From CAYNST01 sp964399955 (GTDB lineage: Bacteria; Pseudomonadota; Gammaproteobacteria; Pseudomonadales; Cellvibrionaceae), in contig CAYNST010000060.1 in NCBI GenBank assembly GCA_964399955.1, positions 1-20,622 of the forward strand: a stretch of 20,622 nucleotides of DNA. Reading direction: 5' to 3'. The translations under genes and the position numbers were made by a program. The notes beneath the pieces are model-generated. The model saw only the letters and a program-made list of their open reading frames with translations, had not been told where the DNA came from and searched no databases. Positions within the stretch are counted from its first letter, which is position 1; each line of letters opens with the position of its first letter. Shown one piece after another: positions 1 through 7,076 of the stretch.

Positions 1-38
1 TAGGGCAGTTTCTGCTTTTTCGCGTAACTTGCTTTAAG

Positions 39-54
39 TGGCACTGCTTTGGCC
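39..54 (+). promoter_or_regulatory. candidate sigma-54 promoter of the kinase/regulator pair
   Basis: TGGCAC at 39-44 is followed by five bases and then TGGCC at 50-54. The GG at 40-41 and GC at 52-53 are separated by exactly 10 bases, as in the -24/-12 class of promoters. The -24 element is perfect and the -12 element has one mismatch in the TTGC core. The implied start near 65 leaves a leader of about 55 bases before the ATG at 120. No upstream enhancer can be judged because the window starts here. Confidence 0.3.
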
Positions 55-110
55 AAAGGTAATTTCGCGCACAAATACGACTGCAGCTTGATTGAAATAA
101 TCATTAATTG

Positions 111-115
111 AAGGA
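111..115 (+). promoter_or_regulatory. ribosome binding site deciding the kinase start
   Basis: AAGGA lies 4 bases before the ATG at 120 and 7 bases before a GTG at 123. It would fall inside the gene if the TTG at 108 were the start, so it argues against that longer version. Confidence 0.5.
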
Positions 116-119
116 AACA

Positions 120-1700
120 ATGGTGCACTCATTTGCCGGGCTGGCGGGCTGGGCGGCGGGTTTGGCCGTGATACAGGTTGTGGGGGTTGTTCTGCTGGTG
201 GGTGCAAGGCCCGCTTTGTTGGCGCTGGTCCTCTTGCCTGCTGCCACGCTGCCAGCGTTGCTGTTGTGGGTGAAGCGGCGCGGCAGGAGCCACACCCGGG
301 ACCTGATGAATCTGCCGGGTCCTGCAGTCCAGGTTGACCCGCAGGGCCTGATAACTGGCAGCAATATGGCCTGGCGCCAGCTGTTGGTGCAGGCGGGCTT
401 CAAGGCAGACACACGACGTCTGGCTATACTGCTGCCCGGGCTTTCTTTTGCAGCATGCCCCAATCAGGGAATGGGTTGTTGTGAGGAAGACGTAATGGTT
501 CAGGCGCCGGGGGGGCGCAGCTACCGTTGGCGCCTGACATGGGGGCCCGGCGGGCAGGCAGGCCCACGCACGCTGTTGGTGCGGGACATCACCGAGGAGC
601 AACGCCTGGTAGAGGTGGGGCAACTGCTGCGCGCCTGCGTGTCGCACATCCATGACACAATCATTGTTACCCAAGGCGATCCACTGGACGAACCGGGTCC
701 GCGCATTGTCTTTGTAAATGAAGCGCTGGAGCGTTTGACCGGCTACAGCCGGGATGAGTTGGTGGGCCGATCACCGCGCCTGTTGCAGGGCGCGCAGACA
801 GACCGCCGGGCGCTGGACCGCGTTCGACAGGCTCTGCAGGCGAATCAGCCGATTCAGGAGGTGCTGATCAATTACACGCGTCAGGGTGAAACCTTCTGGA
901 ATGAAATGAACATAGTGCCTGTGCCCGCAGACGGCGCGGGCGGTGCGGCCTATTTTGTGGCCATAGGCCGAGACGTCAGCGCACGCCGCGAGCAACAAAT
1001 GCGTTTGCAACGTTCAGAGCAGGCACTGCGTGAACTCAACCGGTCCGAGCAGGCTGTGCGCGAAGAGGAGCGCACCCGTATTGCCCGAGACCTGCACGAC
1101 GATCTGGGCCAGAGGTTGACGGCGCTAAAGCTTGATCTGGGCTTGTTGCTCGAAGCCAAGCCGGGGCTTGCCGCTTCACAGCGGCAGAAGCTTGGGCGGC
1201 TGGTGCAGTCGGTGGACGCCGGTATAGAACAAATACGCGATATTGCGGCAGATCTGCGCCCCAGCCTGTTGGACCACGCCGGTTTCCGCGAGGCGGCAGA
1301 ATGGTTTGTTGAGGAGGCCCGCCCGCGGCTTGCGGCAGACATCTTTTTTAGCGCCGGCCCCGGCACGGACCAAACACTGCCGGAAAAGGTTGCCACAGCG
1401 CTGTATCGCATTCTGCAAGAGGCATTCACCAACATCGGTCGGCACAGCAATGCGCAACGGGTGACAGTGAGCTACTTTTTGGAGGCGGGCATGGCGTGTC
1501 TGTGTGTGCAGGATGACGGTCGCGGCTTTGATTTGCCGGTGATCCAATTGGGCCAGGCGTTTGGCCTGCTGGGTATGCAGGAGCGGGCCGAAGCCTTGGG
1601 TGGCTCCCTGAAAATAGCAACTGCGGTTGGGCAAGGCTGCCTGATAACGACAAGGATTCCACTCAACGATGAAAAAAATACGACTGATACTGGCCGATGA
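120..1700 (+). CDS. membrane PAS-domain sensor histidine kinase (HisKA_3/NarX-UhpB class)
   Basis: The predicted role is an autophosphorylating sensor kinase that signals to the overlapping response regulator. With the ATG at 120 the protein has 526 residues. Residues 5-50 form two hydrophobic helices joined by a very short turn, so there is almost no periplasmic domain and sensing is probably cytoplasmic or within the membrane. Residues about 63-160 look like a degenerate PAS domain ending in DITEEQ. Residues about 172-287 are a clear PAS domain resembling LOV domains (FVNEALERLTGYS, then GRSPRLLQG). The dimerisation and phosphoacceptor helix has RDLHDDLGQ with His326. The ATPase part has an N-box near 431-442 (ILQEAFTNIGRH), DDGRGF at 465-470 and GLLGM at 482-486. 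A TTG at 108 could extend the frame by four codons, but the AAGGA at 111-115 fits the ATG at 120 or the GTG at 123 better. The ligand is unknown. Confidence 0.9.
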   Translation: MVHSFAGLAGWAAGLAVIQVVGVVLLVGARPALLALVLLPAATLPALLLWVKRRGRSHTRDLMNLPGPAVQVDPQGLITGSNMAWRQLLVQAGFKADTRRLAILLPGLSFAACPNQGMGCCEEDVMVQAPGGRSYRWRLTWGPGGQAGPRTLLVRDITEEQRLVEVGQLLRACVSHIHDTIIVTQGDPLDEPGPRIVFVNEALERLTGYSRDELVGRSPRLLQGAQTDRRALDRVRQALQANQPIQEVLINYTRQGETFWNEMNIVPVPADGAGGAAYFVAIGRDVSARREQQMRLQRSEQALRELNRSEQAVREEERTRIARDLHDDLGQRLTALKLDLGLLLEAKPGLAASQRQKLGRLVQSVDAGIEQIRDIAADLRPSLLDHAGFREAAEWFVEEARPRLAADIFFSAGPGTDQTLPEKVATALYRILQEAFTNIGRHSNAQRVTVSYFLEAGMACLCVQDDGRGFDLPVIQLGQAFGLLGMQERAEALGGSLKIATAVGQGCLITTRIPLNDEKNTTDTGR

Positions 1701-2307
1701 TCATGCCATAGTCCGCGAAGGGCTGCGTGCGGTGTTTAGTGCTCAGCCGGATATGCAGGTTTTGGCGGAGGCGGCAGACGGGGACGAAGCCCTGGCAAAG
1801 GCGGTGAGATACCAACCCGACGTACTGCTGATGGACATGACCATGCCGGGCTGCAGCGGGCGGCAATTGATACAGAGCGTGCACCGCCGCGCGCCGGGGG
1901 TGGCTGTACTGGTGGTGAGCATGCACCGTGAAGAACAGTACGCAGCGCCAATGATACGGGCGGGTGCAAAAGGTTTTATCACCAAAACCCGCGCCCCTCA
2001 GGAGTTGGTGGAGGCCACACGCAGGGTGGCCGGAGGCAGCGTGTTCATAAGCCCCGAGCTTGCGCACCGCATTGCCCTTGGCACGCTGGACGGCGGCGGG
2101 CAGGGGGCTCCTCACGAGCAGTTATCGGCCCGCGAGCAGGAAATTATGGTGGCGTTGGGGGCAGGGCAGAGTGTAGGCGCCATTGCCGAGCGCCTGCACC
2201 TGAGCCCCAAAACCGTCAGTACTCACAAGGTGCGGATCTACCAGAAGCTGGGCATCAGCAATCTTTCTGAACTGGTTCGCTATACCCTCGACCAGGATCT
2301 GTTGTAA
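1669..2307 (+). CDS. NarL/FixJ-family response regulator (REC + LuxR-type HTH)
   Basis: This is a DNA-binding regulator and probable phosphorylation target of the preceding kinase. It has 212 residues. The receiver domain (about 4-120) carries the acidic pair D10/D11, phosphoacceptor D56 (LLMDMTMPG), S84 and K106. The GerE/LuxR helix-turn-helix occupies about 148-210, with LSAREQEIM and the recognition segment LSPKTVSTHKVRIYQKLG. All key residues are present. Its ATG lies inside the kinase gene (32-base overlap in another frame), which implies co-transcription and coupled translation. The targets are unknown. It ends only 11 bases from the end of the convergent cheB. Confidence 0.93.
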   Translation: MKKIRLILADDHAIVREGLRAVFSAQPDMQVLAEAADGDEALAKAVRYQPDVLLMDMTMPGCSGRQLIQSVHRRAPGVAVLVVSMHREEQYAAPMIRAGAKGFITKTRAPQELVEATRRVAGGSVFISPELAHRIALGTLDGGGQGAPHEQLSAREQEIMVALGAGQSVGAIAERLHLSPKTVSTHKVRIYQKLGISNLSELVRYTLDQDLL

Positions 2308-2309
2308 TT

Positions 2310-2328
2310 CCAAGGGCGCTAACCCTGG
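2310..2328. terminator. weak hairpin between convergent genes
   Basis: The arms CCA-A-GGG and CCC-TGG can pair around a six-base loop with one bulged A. The hairpin lies in the gap between the response regulator stop and the end of cheB and slightly overlaps cheB. There is no T-tract on either side, so a terminator role is only a possibility. Confidence 0.25.
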
Positions 2329-3410
2329 TTTCGGGGCGTGTGGGTGTGTCTGCAACTGTGGTTCAGCGCCAGGCCAATGGCCGCCAGTGACAGTACCTGA
2401 CAGGCGGCGCCCATCTCTATCGCCTCCTTGGGCATGCCGTAAACCACACAGCTTTCGCGGTCCTGGGCTATGGTGTGTGCGCCGGCCTGGCGCATCTCCA
2501 GCAGGCCGCGCGCGCCGTCATCCCCCATGCCGGTCATGATAATACCCAGGGCATTGGCGCCGGCGGCGCGGGCCACAGAGCGGAACAGTACATCCACAGA
2601 CGGTTTGTGCCGGTTCACAGGCGGGCCGTCGGCTACGCTCACGTAGTACTGGGCACCGCTGCGGCGCAGTTGCATGTGTTTGCCCCCGGGGGCTATCAGC
2701 ACACGGCCGGTGGTCACCCGGTCGCCGTCCCGCGCCTCGCGCACTTCACAGGCACAAATACTGTTGAGGCGTTGAGCAAAGGCTGCGGTGAATTTTTCTG
2801 GCATGTGCTGCACCACCACCACACCCGGGCAGGATTCGGTTAGCTGCGACAATACCGCCTCCAGTGCCTGTGTACCGCCGGTGGAGGTGCCGCAGGCAAT
2901 GATTTTATCTGTGGTTTTCAGGCGTGTTGGCTCGGCGGTTGTGACCGCCGGGGTGGACCTTGGCGCGGGCAGGGGTTTGACCGTCCTTGCCACCGTGGCA
3001 CCCACTCGCGCACCGGCGGCGGCCTTCACCACTCGCAGCATATGCTGGGTGCTGGCTTCCAGAAAATCCTTCAAGCCGATTTTGGGTTTGGTGACTATGT
3101 CCAGCGCGCCTGCGGAAAGCGCCTGCAGGCTGGTGTCCGCGCCGGCTTCTGTCAGCGTGGAGCAGATAATCACCGGCGTCGGCCGCTGTTGCATCAGTTG
3201 TTTAAGAAAAGTGATGCCGTCCATGCGCGGCATTTCCACATCCAGGACAATCACATCGGGCCAGTCGTGCTGCATTTTCTGCATGGCAAATATCGGGTCC
3301 GAGGCGCTGCCGATCAGGCGGATGCCGGTGTCTTTGCTGAAGATCTCCCCGAGGATTTGCCGGACAACGGCGGAGTCGTCCACGATGAACACGCTCACCG
3401 GCCTATTCAT
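2319..3410 (-). CDS. cheB: chemotaxis protein-glutamate methylesterase/glutamine deamidase CheB
   Basis: CheB removes methyl groups from receptor glutamates and deamidates glutamines to reset receptors during adaptation. The protein has 363 residues. The receiver domain (about 5-120) has D11/D12, phosphoacceptor D57, T85 and K108. A proline/threonine-rich linker (about 135-165) follows, then the methylesterase domain (about 168-350). Its catalytic triad is visible as S176 in GTSTGG, H202 in QHMP and D298 in GMGDDGA. The start at 3410 is chosen because it overlaps the cheD stop as ATGA and has AGGGG upstream. The open frame continues upstream to 4007, but that part only reads cheD out of frame. 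It is the last gene of the operon. Confidence 0.97.
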   Translation of the reverse strand: MNRPVSVFIVDDSAVVRQILGEIFSKDTGIRLIGSASDPIFAMQKMQHDWPDVIVLDVEMPRMDGITFLKQLMQQRPTPVIICSTLTEAGADTSLQALSAGALDIVTKPKIGLKDFLEASTQHMLRVVKAAAGARVGATVARTVKPLPAPRSTPAVTTAEPTRLKTTDKIIACGTSTGGTQALEAVLSQLTESCPGVVVVQHMPEKFTAAFAQRLNSICACEVREARDGDRVTTGRVLIAPGGKHMQLRRSGAQYYVSVADGPPVNRHKPSVDVLFRSVARAAGANALGIIMTGMGDDGARGLLEMRQAGAHTIAQDRESCVVYGMPKEAIEMGAACQVLSLAAIGLALNHSCRHTHTPRNQG

Positions 3411-3952
3411 TGCAGGCCCCTGCTGCCCGTCGACGGCCCATTGCTGGCGCTGATTCCACGCCGTATCCAGACGTCGCCGCTGGCAATGCGAAACACCACC
3501 TGGCGATAGCTGGTGCCTCCGGTATCGGAAGCCGTCAGCGTCAAATGGTAGTGCTGAATCAACTGGTGCGCGGCGGCCAAATTGTGGCTGGAGACGCTTC
3601 TGATGTTTGTGGTGGGCAGCTGAAACATGTCGGCTCCACCAAAGATCTTTATTTGGTAGTCTTTCAAGGTGGTTTTGGCTTCCACGGCGGCCTGTTCCAG
3701 CAGTTTTAGCGCCTGGTCGGCATAACGACCATCCAGGGCGCCGCTGGTAGCGGTTGCTGGTTGCTGCGGCAGCATATAGTGACACATGCCACCCAGTCTT
3801 CGGCCGGGGTGCCACAGGGTAAAGGCCACGCAGGAGCCCAATGTGGTGCGTATGCAGGTCTCGGGCCCGCCAAAATACCAGTCTCCGGGGTTCAGAAACA
3901 CATCCATAATTGGCTTCTGGTAATCCGCGGTGCCTGCAATGGGGGGGCTCAT
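3407..3952 (-). CDS. cheD: chemoreceptor glutamine deamidase CheD
   Basis: CheD deamidates selected receptor glutamines to glutamate. In some bacteria it also works with the CheY-P phosphatase CheC. The protein has 181 residues. The papain-like deamidase signature is present as TTLGSCVA with Cys41, GGMCHYMLP with His58, and a downstream KIFGGADMF segment. No cheC lies in the operon, so a receptor-directed role is likelier. Both ends overlap neighbours by ATGA (cheR upstream, cheB downstream), indicating coupled translation. Confidence 0.95.
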   Translation of the reverse strand: MSPPIAGTADYQKPIMDVFLNPGDWYFGGPETCIRTTLGSCVAFTLWHPGRRLGGMCHYMLPQQPATATSGALDGRYADQALKLLEQAAVEAKTTLKDYQIKIFGGADMFQLPTTNIRSVSSHNLAAAHQLIQHYHLTLTASDTGGTSYRQVVFRIASGDVWIRRGISASNGPSTGSRGLQ

Positions 3953-4788
3953 CCTGGCTTCCTATAAATAGCCGGCGCCGCCTGTTGTAGCCCGGCCTGC
4001 AAGCCATTGAGGGTTTCGGAGTGACCTATAAACAGGTGCCCGCCCGGCTTCAGCTGCCCGGCCACACGCGCTACTACCTGTGCTTTGGTGGCGGCGTCAA
4101 AATAAATGAGCACGTTGCGCAAGAGTATCAGGTCAAACTGTGGCAACTGGTTCATCGGCGCCATCAGGTTAACCTGCTTGAACTCCACCTGCTGACGCAG
4201 TTTTTTGTCCACAAGCAGGGTGCCTTCTTCGTCTGCCACGCCGCGCAAACAAAAACGTTTCAAATATTCCAGCGGGATATGCTCGGTGCGAGCAATGGGA
4301 TAGTGGCCCACACGGGCGCGCTCCAGTACCTGGGTACTGATGTCGGAGGCCATAATCTTCCAGTCGCGCCCGCTGAACTGATCGGCCAGTAACATGGCCA
4401 GGCTGTAGGGTTCCTCTCCGGTAGAGCAGGCCGCGCTCCATACCCTCAAGGGATGGCAGCGCGGGTGGGCGGGCAACAGCTGGGCACGCAGGAAGTCAAA
4501 GTGTTTAGGCTCGCGGAAAAAATAGGTTTCATTGGTGGTGAGCAGGTCCACCACCAATTGATGCTCTGCAGGGTTTTGATCCACGTAGCGGACGTAGCTG
4601 ACAAAATCCGGCAGATTCAGTTTTTTCAAACGCTTGGCCAGCCGGCCGGCCACCATGGGCTGCTTGGCTGCCGTCAGACGTATTCCGGCGGCCTCAAATA
4701 TCAGCTTCTGGAAGCGTCGAAATTCCAGCTCGCCCATCTGCGCCGTCGCAGGGCTTTGGCTGTTGGGGCTGCTGTCGCGAGCGCTCAT
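3949..4788 (-). CDS. cheR: chemotaxis protein methyltransferase CheR
   Basis: CheR transfers methyl groups from S-adenosylmethionine to receptor glutamates. The protein has 279 residues. The N-terminal helical domain (about 18-85) is followed by the methyltransferase fold with TTNETYFFRE (84-93), SAACSTGEEPYS (118-129, AdoMet binding), D149 in ASDIS, RNVLIYFD (224-231) and GHSETL (255-260). These are canonical CheR blocks. An AGG lies 8 bases before the ATG. The MCP in the same operon ends in an xFxxF pentapeptide, so this CheR may be of the tethered type. Confidence 0.97.
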   Translation of the reverse strand: MSARDSSPNSQSPATAQMGELEFRRFQKLIFEAAGIRLTAAKQPMVAGRLAKRLKKLNLPDFVSYVRYVDQNPAEHQLVVDLLTTNETYFFREPKHFDFLRAQLLPAHPRCHPLRVWSAACSTGEEPYSLAMLLADQFSGRDWKIMASDISTQVLERARVGHYPIARTEHIPLEYLKRFCLRGVADEEGTLLVDKKLRQQVEFKQVNLMAPMNQLPQFDLILLRNVLIYFDAATKAQVVARVAGQLKPGGHLFIGHSETLNGLQAGLQQAAPAIYRKPG

Positions 4789-4806
4789 CGGGGTTGCCTG
4801 ATCTGT

Positions 4807-5340
4807 TTACAAGGGGTGTTCTTCATCGGAAACCGCGCTGGCAAGTGCGGCCATTTCCTCTACATCCACAATGCGCTGCACATCCAGTAAAATCACGAAA
4901 CGTTCCTGTACCTTGCCCATACCGGAGATAAAATCTGTGCGGATGCGAGCGCCAAAACTGGGGGGCGGCTCTATCTCGGCGCTGGCAATTTCCCGAACCT
5001 CAGAGACTTCGTCCACTAAAATGCCAATCTCACGTCCGTTGTGCTCACCGCTGTCCAGTTCCAGAATGACAATGCAGCTGCGACGGTTGACCGGGTTCTG
5101 CCCGCGGCCAAAACGGCAGGACAAATCAATGACCGGCACCACGCTGCCGCGCAGATTGATAACTCCGCGCACAAAATCCGGCATCATTGGCACGGTGGTG
5201 ATGTTGCCGTATTCCATAATCTCGCGGATGTGCAGGATATTGATGGCAAACATCTCCTGACGCAGCTTGAAGGTCAGGTACTGGTTTTCCTCTTCGCCCG
5301 CAAGCTGTGCGGCGCGTAATGATTTGGCAGCTTGAGACAT
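4807..5340 (-). CDS. cheW: chemotaxis coupling protein CheW
   Basis: CheW is the adaptor linking receptor tips to CheA in chemosensory arrays. The protein has 177 residues. A single CheW domain spans about residues 18-165 and includes YLTFKL, the EIMEYGNIT strand and the conserved RGVINLRGSVVPVIDL block (58-73). The first 17 residues are a polar tail. The start lies 12 bases after the MCP stop, and the MCP stop codon TAG is embedded in the AGGAG ribosome binding site of cheW. It ends 18 bases before cheR. Confidence 0.96.
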   Translation of the reverse strand: MSQAAKSLRAAQLAGEEENQYLTFKLRQEMFAINILHIREIMEYGNITTVPMMPDFVRGVINLRGSVVPVIDLSCRFGRGQNPVNRRSCIVILELDSGEHNGREIGILVDEVSEVREIASAEIEPPPSFGARIRTDFISGMGKVQERFVILLDVQRIVDVEEMAALASAVSDEEHPL

Positions 5341-5352
5341 CAGCAGGCACTC

Positions 5353-6999
5353 CTAAAAGCGGACAAAAGAGGCTTCATTGACGGATAAATCTTCCTCAAA
5401 CTGGGGTTTTGCTACCGGCGCTTTACGTGTGTGCAAAGGGGCAACGGGAGCACGGTGTTTTATTTGCCTACCGCTTGCACCGGTTCCTGCCAGTTTGAAG
5501 AAAGCCATGGACTGCTGCAGTTGCTCCGCCTGGGATGACATCTCCTCTGAGGTAGCCGCCAGCTCTTCAGAGGCGGATGCATTCTGCTGGGTCAACTGGT
5601 TGAGCTGCTCCATGGCGCTGTTGATCTGGCCCACGCCTGCGGACTGCTCACTGGAAGCGGCGGCAATTTCCTGCACCAGGTCAGAGGTTTTCTGAATGGA
5701 GGGTACGATTTCCGTCAGCAGCCGACCGGCACGTTCAGCCAGTTCGACGGATGAACCGGCCACTTGGCCAATCTCCTGAGCGGCCACCTGGCTGCGCTCG
5801 GCCAGCTTGCGCACTTCGGCGGCCACTACCGCAAAACCCTTGCCGTGTTCGCCAGCGCGGGCCGCCTCGATGGCGGCGTTGAGAGCCAGCAGATTGGTCT
5901 GATAGGCAATATCGTCAATGATGGATATTTTTTCGGCGATGCTCTTCATGGCCACCACGGTTTTGGTGACCGCGTCGCCACCTTCAACGGCTTCTTTGGA
6001 GGCCTTGCTCGCCATGCCATCGGTGACCTTGGCATTTTCGGTGTTCTGGCTGATGGAGGCGGTCATCTGCTCCATGGAGGCGGTGGTTTCTTCCACGCTT
6101 GCGGCCTGTTCGCTGGAGGCCTGCGACAGCGACTGGCTGGTGGAGCTGACCTGCTCTGACGCAGACGCCAGGTTGTCGGCACCGCTGCGCACCTCGGCAA
6201 TTACCTGAGCCAGCTTGGCCACCATGGACTGCAGGGCTTCCAGCAGCTTGCCCACTTCATCGGTGGATTCCACCTCAATGGTCACGCTCAGGTCGCCGTC
6301 GGCCAGGGCGTTGGCGGTATCCAGGGCGCGATTGAGCGGCTTGCTGATGGAGCGGGCAATAAACAGCCCCATGGCAATGCCGGCCAGTACACCGCCAATG
6401 ATTAGCGCCAGCATGTTCAACAGGCTGCTTTCATAGAGTGCGGTGGTGGCTTCGGAAGCCTGCTGGGCCAGCCCTTCTTTGATGTCTGTAAGATCGGTCA
6501 TCAACCGGTCAATTTCGTTGTTGAGCGGTGTCATTTGATCGCGGTTAAAGCTCACCGTGGCGCGACGGTTTTGCAGATCTTCCTGCTCAACCATCTTCAA
6601 AAACTGGCTGCGGGCATTGGCCAGCTCTGCTGACAGGATATCGTATCGCGCAAACAATTCCTTGCCCTTTTCAGTTATGAACAGGGGCCGGGCTTTTTGC
6701 ATGTGCTCGATCTCTGCGGCCACCGTGCGATTGACTTCGGCGATATACCGCGCACGTTCCGCTTCACTTTCTGCGGTCAACAGCCCGCGCACCGCACGGC
6801 CGCTGTCAATAATATAGATGTTGGCATCTTTGATGTGCGACAAGCCCATCAATTCCCGTTCGTAGAGCATGTCTGCCTGGTAGTTGATCTCTCCCATATT
6901 TTTGATACCGAGGTAGCCCACGGAGGCGGTAATCAACGACACGATCAAAAAAGCCGAAACCAGTTTTGTGCCAATCTTTAGATTCTTGAACCATTGCAT
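5353..6999 (-). CDS. methyl-accepting chemotaxis protein with periplasmic four-helix-bundle domain
   Basis: This is a transmembrane chemoreceptor of 548 residues. TM1 is about 12-32. Residues 35-190 are a helical periplasmic domain of 4HB_MCP type (EINYQADMLYERELMGLSHI at its start). TM2 is about 193-215, HAMP about 215-268, and the cytoplasmic signalling hairpin about 280-500, with the tip at IAYQTNLLALNAAIEAARAG (364-383). A flexible tail rich in Pro, Ala and basic residues (about 504-543) ends in SFVRF, which fits the xZxxZ aromatic pentapeptide used to tether CheR and CheB. The ligand is unknown. Its place between cheA and cheW suggests it is the dedicated receptor of this pathway. A GGAG lies about 11 bases before the ATG. 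Confidence 0.96.
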   Translation of the reverse strand: MQWFKNLKIGTKLVSAFLIVSLITASVGYLGIKNMGEINYQADMLYERELMGLSHIKDANIYIIDSGRAVRGLLTAESEAERARYIAEVNRTVAAEIEHMQKARPLFITEKGKELFARYDILSAELANARSQFLKMVEQEDLQNRRATVSFNRDQMTPLNNEIDRLMTDLTDIKEGLAQQASEATTALYESSLLNMLALIIGGVLAGIAMGLFIARSISKPLNRALDTANALADGDLSVTIEVESTDEVGKLLEALQSMVAKLAQVIAEVRSGADNLASASEQVSSTSQSLSQASSEQAASVEETTASMEQMTASISQNTENAKVTDGMASKASKEAVEGGDAVTKTVVAMKSIAEKISIIDDIAYQTNLLALNAAIEAARAGEHGKGFAVVAAEVRKLAERSQVAAQEIGQVAGSSVELAERAGRLLTEIVPSIQKTSDLVQEIAAASSEQSAGVGQINSAMEQLNQLTQQNASASEELAATSEEMSSQAEQLQQSMAFFKLAGTGASGRQIKHRAPVAPLHTRKAPVAKPQFEEDLSVNEASFVRF

Positions 7000-7076
7000 T
7001 GCTTGAAATCTCCAGGGTATTGCTTAGCCATTGGTTAATGTGGCGCGCCGGTGCGCGGTTGAGCTGCGGGTGAATG

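Noticed and set aside
108..119. TTG start for the sensor kinase
   Set aside because: The AAGGA would lie inside the gene, and the added four residues have no support. The ATG at 120 is simpler.
2788..3453. 221-codon plus-strand open frame opposite cheB
   Set aside because: Antisense shadow of a gene with complete catalytic motifs; no ribosome binding site or domain was seen.
3411..4007. In-frame upstream extension of cheB giving a 562-residue protein
   Set aside because: The extra part is cheD read in another frame, has no domain similarity, and the ATGA overlap at 3407-3410 plus AGGGG mark the true start.
7042..7056. GC-rich hairpin between cheA and the MCP gene
   Set aside because: Only five stem pairs with no T-tract. 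The 77-base gap is compatible with continued transcription, so it is not called a terminator.
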